The notes: generated by a model not told the origin, from the letters alone. Counted from the first letter of the stretch, positions 44,097-55,739 are shown. The stretch is 64,000 bases of DNA from Maratus speciosus (GCA_963932465.1 OZ010788.1:670366484-670430483), one strand, 5' to 3'. Numbers and translations: made by a program.

Positions 44097-45495
44097 CACT
44101 ATATGGCCAAAGGTGACAGGTCACTTGCGATTTTAGACGTTTTGTTAAATATCTAGAAAAATACATCAGGAATTAACCTGAAACTGCAGGTGTGTAAACA
44201 ATATAGTATAGGTCATATATTTCCGCGAAAATGTTTTTCCGAAACCCCATAGGGGATCGTCAACAAATTGAAAAAGAACGAGTATCTTTTGGATAACCCT
44301 GTAAAAACAAATGTAGCAAAAGCGTTCAAACTCAAGATCATTAGTATGTGGTTTATTGTAATATACTGTGTTCATTTTTATGAGGATAGCATGCATACTC
44401 GTAAAGAAATTAAGTTTTTTTTTATAAAAAGTGTCCCGAATTTCGCAAAGTTTTTTGCTTATAATTTGCAGAGTTCTTAATATGAAAAAAAATTCTTTTC
44501 AGAAAATATGACTGCAATCAGAATTAAAAAATAATAAAAATTGGATGAAAAATGAGCAGGTTTACTAAAAAATGTTTCACTGCGCACGCGCCAATGCAAT
44601 CAAAATATAATATGCATAATGTATTACAAAAGTATATGGAGCAACTTTTGTGAAAATCTCAAAATCATAGCTTGAAAATTCTGAAAATTATCGTCGATAG
44701 AATAAGCTCGAAATCCGTTGTTCCCAAAAAGAAGCAAAAAGATGAGGGGTTGTATCAAATATCTATTGATTAGTGCCAAGATAGCGTACACATTATTGCA
44801 CGTACACTACATTTGGATACAACCCCTCATCTTTTTGCTTCCTTTTGGGAACAACGGATTTCGAGCTTATTCTATCGACGATAATTTTCAGAATTTTCAA
44901 GCTATGATTTTCAGACTTTCACAAAAGTTGCTCTATATATTTAGCTAATACATTATGCACATTATATTTTGATTGCATTCGCGCATGCGCAGTGAAACAT
45001 TTTTTAGTAAACCTGCTGATTTTTCATCCAATTTTTATTTTTTTAATTCTGATTGCAGAGTATTGTGTACAGTGTTGTTTGCCATATTTTCTGAAAAGAA
45101 CTTTTTTTTAATATTAAGAACTCTGCAAATTATAAGCGAAAAACTTGGCGAATTTTGGGACTGGTTTTATAAAAACCTTAATTTCTCTACGAGTATACAT
45201 GCTACCCTCATAAAAATGAACTCAGTATATTAAAATAAGCCACTTATTAATAATCTCGAGTTTGAACGCTTTTGTTACATTAGTTTTTACAGGGTTATCC
45301 AAACGATATTCGTTCTTTTTCTATTTGCTGACGATCATCTATGGGGTTTCGGGAAAAAAATCTTCGAGGAGATATATGACCTATACTATACTGTTTACAC
45401 ACCAGCAGTTTCAGGTTAATTCCTCATGTATTTTTCTATATATTTAACAAAACGTCTAAAATCGCAAGTGACCGGTCACCTTTGGCCATATAGTG
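44097..45495. mobile_element. 1.4-kb snapback DNA element with ~660-bp arms
   Basis: The element begins CACTATATGGCCAAAGGTGA and ends with the complement (...CCTTTGGCCATATAGTG), flanked by TA (44095-44096, 45496-45497). Nearly its whole length is one imperfect inverted repeat: arms 44097-44757 and 44818-45495 around a ~60-bp loop with GTGCCAAGATAGCGTACAC. Arm words include AGACGTTTTGTTAAATAT, GATAACCCTGTAAAAAC and GCGCATGCGCAGTG. Frames on both strands mirror each other and are not genes. A shorter relative is at 25489-26348. Confidence 0.85.
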
Positions 45496-45497
45496 TA

Positions 45498-46637
45498 TAA
45501 ATAGCTCATCATTTGATTTCAATTTATGTTCCATAACGAAATAACGTTAATTAATCAATAAATAAAATGATAAAATTAAAAAAAACCCCACAAATTTAGG
45601 ACATGTAATCGAATTTCGCGATTCTATCACTGAAATGAACAGAATCAAAAAGGCTGATTGTAAATAGCCATCTTAGGCGATTTCTTCGGTTGTTAAATCC
45701 TGACGCGAGACCAATATGAAAAAAAATCGCTTTTAAGAGAATTCAAAACTTTATTTGAACTCATTATTTTTGTTTTCATATAAATATGATTTTGTAGTAT
45801 TTATTGCTAATGGACATTCTAAAAAAATATATTAAATGTAAGAAATGCATTAGAGTTCTAAATAAAAGAAGAAACAGTAGATCCGAGCGAGGCTTTCCCA
45901 CCACAATCTTTGTGATTGTTTGCCGATACGCTTTTAATAAATTTTTGATTAACTGTAATATCTTTAATCAAAAAATGTGTTTTAACGATTTGTAAGAACT
46001 ACGTCAAAAGGCGCTTGCACAACCTATCTAAACATACCTCATTCGTCACTATGCTTTTAGTATGTGCAGAGAAAAAGTAGGTTAACATCAGAAATATAAA
46101 TGATAATTTTCACCTATAACCCAACCCAACAAATGAAGTCCGGGTTTTATTCACTATACTTCGTGAAGGACTAAGAAGATTGTAGGTGAAAACTTGACAC
46201 TGCCTGTTTACCTCCCTTGGCATAATATGGTTGCAACACTGGGCGATATTTCGGCGACATAAAATTAATTTAGAATTGCATTTGCAAAAACCTTATTTCA
46301 AAGAATTTTTTTTTCGTCGTTCTTTGAAAGATTAATGCAATTGGTTATTTGCAATTTACCACCAAGGCACATTATTTAAATTAGAATAACATACATTATT
46401 TTCCAAGAACCTTTGAAAGTAATCTTGAGAATTTAAATATTTTGAAAGAAAAAAAAAATAAACACACTGTTGCAATTTAGCATCACCTATAATTTATTTA
46501 TCACCTATAATTTTATTATTTTGCATGGGAGTCATAATTTTTTCGTTGAGAAATGTTTTTTGCAAACTAATGCAACAAATTTTAAAAAGTTTAAAACTAA
46601 TGCAAATGTGTTTCTAATGAGGTTTAAAGTATGTAAC
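45498..46637. other. Intergenic, no gene seen
   Basis: AT-rich. Short frames at 45804-45995 and 46470-46709 have no recognisable motifs. A weak hairpin (TTTTCACCTATA / TAGGTGAAAA) lies at 46108-46195. Confidence 0.45.
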
Positions 46638-46798
46638 ACGTACATAGCTACCAACTTTTACGCTTTTTTGATACCACTAAAATTTTATAGATATTTTTGG
46701 CTTGTTTAATCATGAGATTTCGTCGATTAAATAAGAAAATATTTACTATAAAATTTTAGTGGTAGGAGAAAAGCGTAAAAGTTGGCAGCTATGCACGT
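46638..46798. mobile_element. Foldback MITE sharing the piggyBac MITE core
   Basis: Inverted arms begin CATAGCTACCAACTTTTACG and end CGTAAAAGTTGGCAGCTATG, with ACGTA on each side as a possible duplication. The central ~89 bp, bounded by CCACTAAAATTTT and AAAATTTTAGTGG, is the same core found inverted in the 43394-43605 element, with about a dozen differences and no gaps. No protein is encoded. Confidence 0.7.
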
Positions 46799-47446
46799 AA
46801 CAGGTATCTTTCATTGCTCAATGTACAATTTTGAAGAACCACATGAATTCACATTATTATTTTATATAAAGCCTTTTCATATTTTAAATTAAGAAGAGAA
46901 AACAAAATATTATATTAAACTTAGTATAAGTAAAGACGTAGCACGCTGTAAAAAAAAAAAAAAAAAAAAAAAAAAAGAGATAAGTCTTCCCCAATCTACA
47001 AAATTCTATTACAGGACTGACTCGGGCGACTATTTTTTAATTGTATTTCGCACTACTTTTTCAAAACAAAAAAAATCTACATACGCTTTGACAACATTTG
47101 CAAGAGAAATATACTACAAAATATATTTTTTAAAATAGTGGTGCGTATCTAATATAAAAATAGACACCTGTGGTAGCCCTGTAATATGACCACAGACGAA
47201 AATATACTATAACATTTTCCGAGTTGTCCGCGAGTACGTAATGCATTCTTTATTTTTAAGAAACTTCAACGACCAATATATCTTTAAGACTTAAAGGAGC
47301 ATTTATAAAAATAAAGCTTTTTGCGGTCACTGATTTCTAGAAACGATTCCTAGTGATTTTTTAATCAGTTTTCTCAATCTGAAATATAGTTTGTTTAATG
47401 CTAACCTTTCTCAAATAATTTTTTTTTATGTTCAACAAGCATATTG
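46799..47446. other. Intergenic, poly-A run
   Basis: A 27-bp A run lies at 46950-46976. No gene or terminal repeat was recognised. Confidence 0.5.
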
Positions 47447-47625
47447 CAGGGTTCATATGCATCAAAGGATTCGGTGAATTTTAGGTGCTTTAGTACCAGA
47501 AAATTCGTGAAGTACTGGTCGCTATAACTGAAGATATAATTTATTTTTTATTAAATAAGACAAATATTACCTTACAAAAATTCTGGTAAATGGTGCTTGG
47601 AAGCCCTTGAAGCGCACGAACCCTG
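47447..47625. mobile_element. hAT-like MITE
   Basis: CAGGGTTCATATGC at the left and GCGCACGAACCCTG at the right form an inverted pair about 180 bp apart, like 48261-48438. TAGTACCAGAAAATTCGTGAAGTACTGG inside is a small palindrome. No matching 8-bp flanks were seen, so class is by terminal sequence only. Confidence 0.5.
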
Positions 47626-48260
47626 AACAAACAAACACGACATTTTCTTTTGTCACAGAAAAAAAAGAAACTGACATTGTTCAAATAACGAAAATTTTCC
47701 GGTAGCTCTGCTGCCAGGAAACTTTCCTGCTGTAATAACAATATATAATAATATAATAGTAATAATATGAATTGAAGAAAGTATTTCTGAGGTTGTATGA
47801 TAAATATTATTTTGTTCCTCTGGCATGTATAAAGCAGCACAGCTAAAAATGTTTAATTCAGAATGGATTGCATGCTAAAGACGGATATTACGATTTGAAA
47901 AAACTCATTAACGAACTATAAAAACGACTCCGAAATTCAATAAGCAACAAAAGAAACTGTTTTTATAAAAGTTTCTTTAAGCAGTTAACTGTTTCGCCCG
48001 AATTCTGTTCGGGCAAGAAAAGTTAGCTTGCTTCGTCACTAAAAGCTTTCCCACACCGCTAATTTTTAACTGAAATCTTCAGTTCATTAAATGGAAGACT
48101 TTTCTCGATTATTAAGGCAAATCTTTTTGTACTTAAAAAGTGGTGTTGGCTTCCTGTTTTCAGTTTATGGTGTCAAAAAAAAAAAAAAAAAAAAAAAAAA
48201 TGTGACTGTTAAGTGGTTAAATCTCGATATTATATCATCTTCAAGATTTTCTAATTAAAT
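47626..48260. other. Intergenic, no gene seen
   Basis: AT-rich, with a 25-bp A run near 48176-48200. A 99-codon minus-strand frame at 47541-47840 overlaps the MITE and has no recognisable motif. Confidence 0.5.
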
Positions 48261-48438
48261 TAGTGTTCGTACGGGTCCTTAAATTTTCAGACTAAGAAAT
48301 TCTTTGGTACCAGTATTTTTTTATAGAAAATTCCTCCCTTAAATAAGGCGAAATTCCCCGAGTTTAAACTAGATTTATTTTTCTATATAAAAATACTGAT
48401 ATTATGCCTTGAAAATAACGGAACCCATACGAACCCTG
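48261..48438. mobile_element. hAT-like MITE
   Basis: Ends TAGTGTTCGTACGGGTCC and GGAACCCATACGAACCCTG form inverted repeats. GGTACCAGTATTTTTTTATAG and CTATATAAAAATACTG form an inner inverted pair. It is homologous to 40278-40457. Confidence 0.55.
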
Positions 48439-48850
48439 GATAAAGAACTCTTTTTCAGAATTGTGGTTATCTCAAGAGAGGTTATTGTATTTTTTTGTAC
48501 GTGTATTTGCTTCGTACGGAATTATATATCATAATTTCGTACATTAAAAATCATTTGTCATTTTTTACAATAAGAAAAATTATTTTCTAGATTTGAGATG
48601 ATATGGGTAGGAAGAAATGTAAAACTTCATAACGTTTTTGAATAATTTATTTATATACAGTAGAACCTCTTTTATCCGAAACTCTTTTAACCGAAACTCT
48701 CGTTTATCCGTAATCCATTTTTAATTTTTTTTTTTTTTTTTAATATCGCATTCCTTGTGCGCAAAATCTATTTTGAAAGCTATTTTATTATATACTATCA
48801 TATTACTTATGTGCAAGCGGTCCTTTCCGAACTACGAGTACATATAAATA

Positions 48851-49469
48851 CAGGGTGTTTATAAAGTCCCGGGCCCATTTTGATGTTTAATAACTCATAA
48901 AATAATAAAGATAGATTAAAATTATAACATAAATGGTTAGATAAACTCAAAAAGTTTCATGACCCTTGTCAATGGACTTCCACGTGTGCTGCATCGTCGT
49001 ACGGAGAATATCACAAGTCGATAGTCAATTTCACGCCAGGTAGCGGCAAGCACGTCGGCATCCACAGAGGCTATTGCGGTTGGTTTCCAGGAAGATGGAT
49101 TGGGCGAGGAGGTCCAATTCCTTGGTCACCCAGATCAACTGATATAACGCCGCTGGACTTTTTCCTTTGGGGATTTGCAAAGGACAATGTTTACAGGAGG
49201 AGAGTGTCGAACATTGATGACGTAAAAGCCAGAATTACAACCGCAATAGCCTTTGTGAATGCCGACATGCTTGCCGCTACCTGGCGTGAAATCGACTATC
49301 GACTGGATATTCTCCGTGCGACGAAGGGGGCACACGTGGAAGTTCATTGACAAGGGTCATGGAACTTTTTGAGTCTATCTAACCATTTATGTTATTAATT
49401 TTAATCTGTCTTTATTATTTTATGAGTTATTAAACATCAAAATGGGTCCGGGACTTTATAAACACCCTG
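48851..49469 (+). mobile_element. mariner-like snapback element inserted in Tigger
   Basis: Terminal repeats CAGGGTGTTTATAAAGTCCC with the inverted match at 49450-49469 are flanked by TA (48849-48850, 49470-49471). The left ~230 bp is an inverted copy of the right ~230 bp, including the last ~35 transposase codons. Only about 150 bp of single-copy coding sequence remains between the arms. Confidence 0.85.
49084..49350 (+). pseudogene. mariner-like transposase, C-terminal fragment
   Basis: 89 uninterrupted codons contain RWIGRGGPIPWSPRSTDITP, then LDFFLWGFAKDNVYRRR, DDVKARITTAI and YRLDILRATKGAHVEVH, with a TGA stop at 49348-49350. The D of TPLDFFLWG is the expected third catalytic acid. The N-terminal DNA-binding part and the first two Asp residues are absent. 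The upstream sequence is the inverted tail of the element, so there is no start codon in context. Confidence 0.8.
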
Positions 49470-49939
49470 TATTTTCGATCCCCTTTCTTAAAGTTCCTTT
49501 GAATTTAACTTGAGCTCCCGTAAGCTGCAGAGTGGAATGAAGAAAACGAATAAAATTGTAATTCTGAAGCATTTGAATGTTTTGCAAAAGATTTGGCATG
49601 GCTGGAGCAGAAGAAAGACTGTGATACTGGCGAACTCATAATATTAAAAAACTCCGTGACAGAGCTTCAAAGCAAAGGCAATCGAAACTGAGTCAAACAA
49701 AATATTTTTTCAAACCCTTGAAATATATGTAAAAGCTACTTAATTTCCAAATTAAAATTCAGGTAATTTATTCTGGTTTCTATTTTCCTATTGCTTTATT
49801 TTTATTAAGCACTTGTTACCATAATAAGAATATTGCATATATTTCTCCTTAATCTTAAAATGGAAGCATTCTCGATTTTCCGAAAGAGAGTCGGTCCCAA
49901 TTACTTCGGATAATCGATGTTCTACTGTATATAGATATA

Positions 49940-50159
49940 CAGGGTGCTGACGAATTCGATCGACAAACTCAGAGGGGGATAGCTGGAAACAAGAGGATGA
50001 AATTTTTTCAAAGAACATTGGGTTGCAAACCACGTATTTAGTCACAAATACAGGGGTTTCATTTTAACTAAACTCGGGTTGATGGTAATAATTTTTAGGA
50101 AAATAAATGCATTGCAATAAAAATGCCACGATATGTACAGTCGTGGAAAAAAAAAAAAC
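49940..50159. mobile_element. Solo transposon ends (CAGGGTG and Tc1-like)
   Basis: CAGGGTGCTGACGAATTCGA at 49940 after TA looks like another mariner/IS630-type left end. TACAGTCGTGGAAAAAAA near 50137 with AAACACCCCC resembles a Tc1-like end. I see no partner terminus or protein for either. Confidence 0.35.
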
Positions 50160-51179
50160 TAAACACCCCCTACTAACTCCTCAACAAATCATCATAGAAG
50201 AAAGTTATTGGTACCAAACGATTGGAAATAAAGTCTACTTTTAAATGATGTATATAAAATTTTCTTAGGGGTCATCTACATATTAAAACGAATCCAAACT
50301 TCATTTTTTTCAATAGCAATACCCAATTTTAACGAGATATTTCAAATCTTCCGTTCAAACTATGCCTAGACATCAAATTTCAAGTCGTTTGAATGATAAG
50401 TTTTTGAATTATAAACATTTCAAATTGAGTACTTCTAATGTTAAATTACATTTTCATATTTTTATTTATATCTCCCGAAATTATGCTCCTAATGTGCTAT
50501 TTTTTTTTTTTTTTTTTTTGTAGTTATAATACTAATATACCCAAACATAAATAAGCTGAATTTGCAATTTTTGTAATTTTATGATATGAATTATGAATTA
50601 TGAAATTAATATTCGAAAAAATTATGAATTGCAACCTACAATTTTTTTGATGGCTTTAGATTTATTAAGTCCTGCTTTATGGAAATTCAAAAATTTCACA
50701 TTTTTCTTCCAAGTAGTTTTCAAATTATGCTTAAAAAACGGCAAAATGATGGTTTAAGTGGCCGTCTATGATGGAAAGAGTAGACATTTTGAAATTTATT
50801 CTGCCGTACTGTAATCTAACACGCTTCATTGACTCCTTGAGTGGTCCCAGCTAAAAATGAACTGCAGTTTTTCTACAGAAGTGGAGTATTTTTGATGTTT
50901 TTCTATAGTCAACTATAGATTTTCTGTAGTGCAATCTCGACTATAAAAATACTTTAGAAATTCTGCGGCTAATGTGGCGTAATTTTGTGGTCCTTTATTT
51001 CAAAAATTCTCTGTGCTATTAACCTCAAAAATACTATAGTTTAAGTGAAGTCATCATAAACTTTTAAAATAATGAGATTTTGCGTCTGTAGTAATACAGC
51101 AGTATTGAAGTAATTTCATCTCTTTAATTTTACCAGTTTCCCGTCTTTCTCTTAGTGTTTAATTATTTTACTTGGCCGA
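50160..51179. other. Intergenic, no gene seen
   Basis: AT-rich sequence with a T run at 50500-50520. Repeated CTATAGT/TTCTGTAG words occur near 50870-50960, but no structure I can name. Confidence 0.45.
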
Positions 51180-52975
51180 AAAGTATAAATTTTATTATGT
51201 GTTAATCAGAGAAAAAGAAATTATTTAGTTAAAACCAAATGTCAAAATCCACGAGGGAATGCCGATAACCTCGGGCTACATCTCCCTCACCCCCCCCCCC
51301 CCCCACAAAAAATTACACTGTTTTTAACCTGACTTTATGATAAAGTTTAAATACATAAACATAAAAAAAACTCGACCGAAATTAACTACTAAGAGTGAGA
51401 TATAGGGGGGGGGGGGGTGAATCTCTCCCCCAACAGAAAAATTCTTAGTTTCTGTTTAATTTTAAGCTATACGGAATAAATAAATTTTACTATATTTTTC
51501 AAAATCGGAGAAAATAATATAATTCCATTAATTAAATTTCAGACTTCAGGGATTGGCATGGTCCTTCCATTCCCCCCACCCTCCTTAACGGAATTTTTTT
51601 ATTTCTTTTATTTTAAAATGTTGAAAAAGAATGAATTTTACTATGCATTTCATAAAAAAAAAGAAAGAAAAAAAGAAAATTTAATTACTTAAATTTCAAA
51701 ATCCAGGGAAGGGAAATGGCTTTTCTCTTATCCCCCTCCCCACCCCCAGGCATTTTATTTTAAAATACTGAAAAAGAATGAATTTTACTATGCATTTCAT
51801 AAAAAAAGAAAATTTAATTACTTAAATTTCAAAATCCAGGGAAGGGAAATGGCTTTTTTCTCCTATCCCCCCTTCCCCCCCTTCCACCGCTCAACTGATA
51901 TTTCTGATATACTGCTTCTCTTTTATTTTAAGTTTCTGAATATAAATAAATTTTACTATGTACAAAATCGGAGAAAAAGAAAATTCAGTTACATATATGT
52001 TTCAAAATCCAGGGAGCAACAATGACTCCCCTAGGCTCCCCTCTTTTAACGGAAAATTTTGGTTACCTTAATTTTTAAGTTACTCAAAGTTACGCAAAGA
52101 ATAAATTTTACTATGTTTTTCAAAACAGGAGAGAAAAAATTGGGTTACTTAAATTGAAATATCTAGGGAGAGGTAATTGGTCTCCTATGCCACCTTCCCC
52201 TAAACGGAAATTCTTGTTTCCTTTTTTTTAAGTTACTCGAAAAAAAATAAATTCTTCTATGTTTTCAAAATAGGAAAAAAAGAAAATTTAGTTTATACAA
52301 TTTCAAAATACAGGGAAGGGCAATGGGCCTCCTATACCGTTCCCTCAACTGAAACTTTTTAGTTCCTCTTTTAATTTAAGTTAGTCGAATTAAATAAATT
52401 TCACTATTTCAAAACCGGTTGAAAAAAAATTAGTTACTTATATTTTAAAATCTGGGAGGAACAAATGACTGTTCTATAACCCCCCCCCCTCCACCCCGCC
52501 GCCTCCTGACGGAAAATTCTTGGTTTCTTTTTTTTAGTCACTCGCAAAGAATAAATTTTATTATGTTTTTCAAAATAAGAAAATAAAATTAGTTACTTAC
52601 TTCAAAATCTAGGGAGGGGTAGTTGCTCTCCTATGCCCCCCTCCTCCCCTAAACGGAAAATTCCAGCTTCCCTTTTTTTAAACATACTCGAAAGAAATAA
52701 ATTCTACTGTGTTTTTCAAAAGCAGAATTTTTTTTTTTTTTACTTTAATTTCAAAATCCAATGAGGAGGCATCCCCCCCCCCTTTTTTTTTCTTTTTCAT
52801 AGCACACCCGGACCCGAATTTACTAAATGCACAATTTGCCCTTCTCCCCGAAAATACATGACTCCCAGTTCGTATGAAAATTACTTCTACTTTATAAAAA
52901 CGAATGAAAAAAAAAATAATTCTTATTAAATATTTTATTTTAAATTTACATTGGAATATTTGATTATTGTTCACT
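51180..52975 (+). repeat. Degenerate ~152-bp tandem array with C-rich tracts
   Basis: At least nine monomers carry AATAAATTTTACTATG, TTTTTCAAAATCGGAGAAAA, TTTAGTTACTTAAATTTCAA and AATCCAGGGAGGGG. Then come a C-rich tract (TATGCCCCCTCCCC) and AACGGAAAATTCTTGGTT. Anchors at about 51485, 51636, 51783, 51951, 52106, 52252, 52397, 52556 and 52702 give steps of 145-168 bp. Each monomer has a strand-biased run of C and a run of T/A. No reading frame is conserved. Confidence 0.8.
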
Positions 52976-53225
52976 CAACTGAGGCTGCATTTCTGACTGT
53001 AAATAAATATTTATTATTTAAATTAATTTTTAATTATAATTGATTTAATAATTATTAATAATATTTATAATTAATAATTATTGATATTTAATATAATATT
53101 AATTATATATTACATAATATGAATAATATAATTTAAATAATTAATAATTATTATTTATAATTAATAATTATTAATAATATATAATAAATTAATATTATTT
53201 AAATAATATTTTTTATTCTAAATTC
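52976..53225. repeat. Near-pure AT low-complexity tract
   Basis: About 240 bases almost entirely of A and T, made of TTAATAATTATTAATAAT-type self-complementary words. It may be a hard-to-replicate or nucleosome-free region, but only composition is seen. Confidence 0.8.
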
Positions 53226-53228
53226 TGT

Positions 53229-53379
53229 CCGGGATGCAGATACATTTTGCGCTGTTAGCGAAACGAGATTGACCAATCAGAAGCTCACATTTCGCGAACT
53301 TTTCCCTGTTTTAAGGAAGCAAGCTTTCTGATTGGTCGATCTCGTTTCGCTAACAGCGAAAAATCTATCTGGATTCCGG
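53229..53379. mobile_element. Foldback MITE with ~57-bp arms
   Basis: The left arm has GCGCTGTTAGCGAAACGAGA and TTGACCAATCAGAAGCT. The right arm is its complement (AGCTTTCTGATTGGTCGA, TCTCGTTTCGCTAACAGCG). The outer ends CCGGGATGCAGAT / ATCTGGATTCCGG pair imperfectly. The loop is about 40 bp. A CCAAT-type ATTGG motif sits in each arm. Flanking duplication is unclear. Confidence 0.75.
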
Positions 53380-54714
53380 CGGATGAAGCAGTAGTGCTCG
53401 TACAACTCAACTTTCGATCTAGGCGGAATGTTTTATTTACAATACATGTGACTCGCGATTCGACCTTCGTCTTTTTTTCATAGCCCGTTTTGTTCGTATT
53501 ATGCTTTCGCGTTAATTATTATTATTATTATTTTAAAATGAATGTCAATAACCATAACATTGCGAATATTATGTACCGAGCTAATTTTTTAAAGAACTGA
53601 CACCATGCCCGTTCGGTTTTTGCGTTCGTGTTCGTATAGGGTAGATGCACCAGTTTTGGCCACTGTACCAGTTTTGGCCACATTGGATCAATTTGTCCAA
53701 TATTTAGCCTGTGAATTCATGCTAACAAATAATATGCATTCTTACACTTTAAGTAAACTCTCTTTTATCATTTACAATATCATTTGTTTATTTTTTGCTA
53801 AAATGTGACTTGTAAAAAAAATAAATGTGTGAAACTGCAGTGTGTGCTTACATGCATTAAGATTTTTGCTTAGCAGACAAGTTTTCAGAATCTTTCAACA
53901 TTAGGCACTTATAGGTTTCTATTTGTTCTGAAACAAATTTCTATTAGGTTTTATGAGGTAAGCTTTCTCTCTACTGCAATTTTACATTTAAATTACTTAT
54001 TTTAACAGTTTAATGGGGGGTGGCCAAAACTGGTGCATTAAATTTGCTATATGTACCAGTTATGGCCATGGGGGTGGCCAAAAAGGGTACAACATATGTT
54101 CCACTTTTGGCCACATGATTCATCCAAACATTAACATTAACATTAACATTCATTATAGAGGGAATTTTAGCCATTTAATAAATTTAAGAACATCTGGATA
54201 AATCAAAATCAATTTAGTTTTGTTTTATATAGTAATGGCTTCAATAATAATAATAATAAAAGCAAGGCTAATGGCGGTTCTATAAAAGAGATTTTGTTAT
54301 TCTCTGTCCAATTGATAATTCACTTTAGAAAGAAGGACATTGTGCTAGTCACTAAAGAAAATATAGTATTGTGTTTATTTTTGATAAAGCAAAAGGGGAG
54401 GTGATATGTAATTTGTAGATATGATAAATAAACTAAAACATAAATTTTGAAAGATTTTACAACTTATAAATTAAAACGTTCAATAAAATTATAGCATGAT
54501 TTAATTGCTCATATTTTTCCTAAAGAAATGAAGACGTTCCATAATTTTTGCAATATTTCAGGCACACGGATTTAGAAATACTAAATATTGTGAAAATCTT
54601 TACTAGAGACATCTAAATACAACTAAGAATGTATTTCACATTATTTAAAAAGAAGAGGATTCATTGTAACAAGTTTAAAAGAGATTCTGTGCTCTTAAAA
54701 AATGGCCTAAAGGG

Positions 54715-55205
54715 AACACTGCTCTAAGAAGTAAAATTAAGGCCATTCAAAATGTAATGCCAGCACTACAAGCTAGCAAAGTTTTGGAGTAACCCGTTCT
54801 TGCCTTACATCAGAAGTTTGTAGGATGGACTTTTCTCTAATAATGTTGAATCTCAAGTAGTAGATCTAGGTACTAGGAATTGAAGTTAAAAATCAATTAG
54901 AAAAGTGGATTTTAGATATTGTCAGAATACTATTTCCTATAAAAATGGAACAACTTTTAAGATTCTGTCCAGAAAATTGTAGCCGGTAAGATAGAAACTC
55001 CATTTCAAGATGGAAGACCAGGCGTGAAATGGTATGATTCGCTTCTGAAATCACACCCTAAAATAACTTGCAAAGAAGCAGGGTACATAAATAAGGCATA
55101 AGCTAATATAAATCAAAAGATAATTTCAAGAAGTATAACATTTTTGATGAAAATCAACCCAAAATCAGAAAATGCTTTCAAGAAATATAACACTTTGATG
55201 AAGAT
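54715..55205 (+). pseudogene. pogo-type transposase, CENP-B HTH remnant
   Basis: The decayed frame reads NTALRSKIKAIQNVMPALQA (psq-type first helices) and, after a frameshift and stops, LEKWILDIVRILFPIKMEQL. Next come TPFQDGRPGVKWYDSLL and HPKITCKEA, the CENP-B/Tc5 HTH domain signature (FPI..eQLL, PFkDGRPG.KWY, hP). Several stops and shifts break it. In the family this half binds the terminal repeats; the DDE half is absent here. Confidence 0.7.
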
Positions 55206-55739
55206 TCAAGTGTTCTAAACAAGCCACAATCCATGAATAATTATAAAACTGATTAAATAATTAATCTTTATGTCCTATAGGCACTGTTGTCCCGTTTATT
55301 AATCAAATTTAAATATTTTTTTTGTTTTTTAATTGAAACTTTCAGTTAAAATCAAAATAAGTATAATTTACTTGATATTTTTATCAATTCATAAAGAAAT
55401 TTGCAAAATTCTCTTAATACAGCAAACAAATATATGTGTGATAAAATAGATGTTGCATAAAAGTGCTTTATTTTTATTTATTATCAATTAAAATGTTTGT
55501 TAAACTACATGATATTGGAGTGGCCAAAACTGGTGCATAGAGATGGCCAAAACTGGTGTAGGGGTGGCCAAAACTGGTACAAATTGGAATAAATTACTTG
55601 ATGAGTCATTACTCACAATCTAAAATATTCTGTAGAAAATCATTATGGCTAACAGAAAGACAATTAAATTTACTAAAGAATGATGTTATTATGATTTAAT
55701 ATGCTTAAATTGGTCAAGAACTGTAAAATTTCTATTTCG

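Larger units (their letters stand above)
48658..49927 (+). mobile_element. Tigger/pogo deletion derivative, copy 2, interrupted
   Basis: Ends CAGTAGAACCTCTTTTATCC and ACTTCGGATAATCGATGTTCTACTG are flanked by TA on both sides. The same C-terminal transposase remnant as copy 1 lies at 49533-49723 (EAFECFAKDLAWLEQKKDCD..ELIILK). It is split by a mariner-like element at 48851-49469. The sequence around that insertion matches copy 1 at 38150-38170 without interruption. Confidence 0.85.

Noticed and set aside
44166..45447. Mirrored frames on both strands as genes
   Set aside because: They are the two arms of the snapback element read on opposite strands, with no protein motif.
49135..49353. Minus-strand 72-codon frame
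   Set aside because: It is the shadow of the plus-strand mariner transposase fragment, which carries the recognised motifs.
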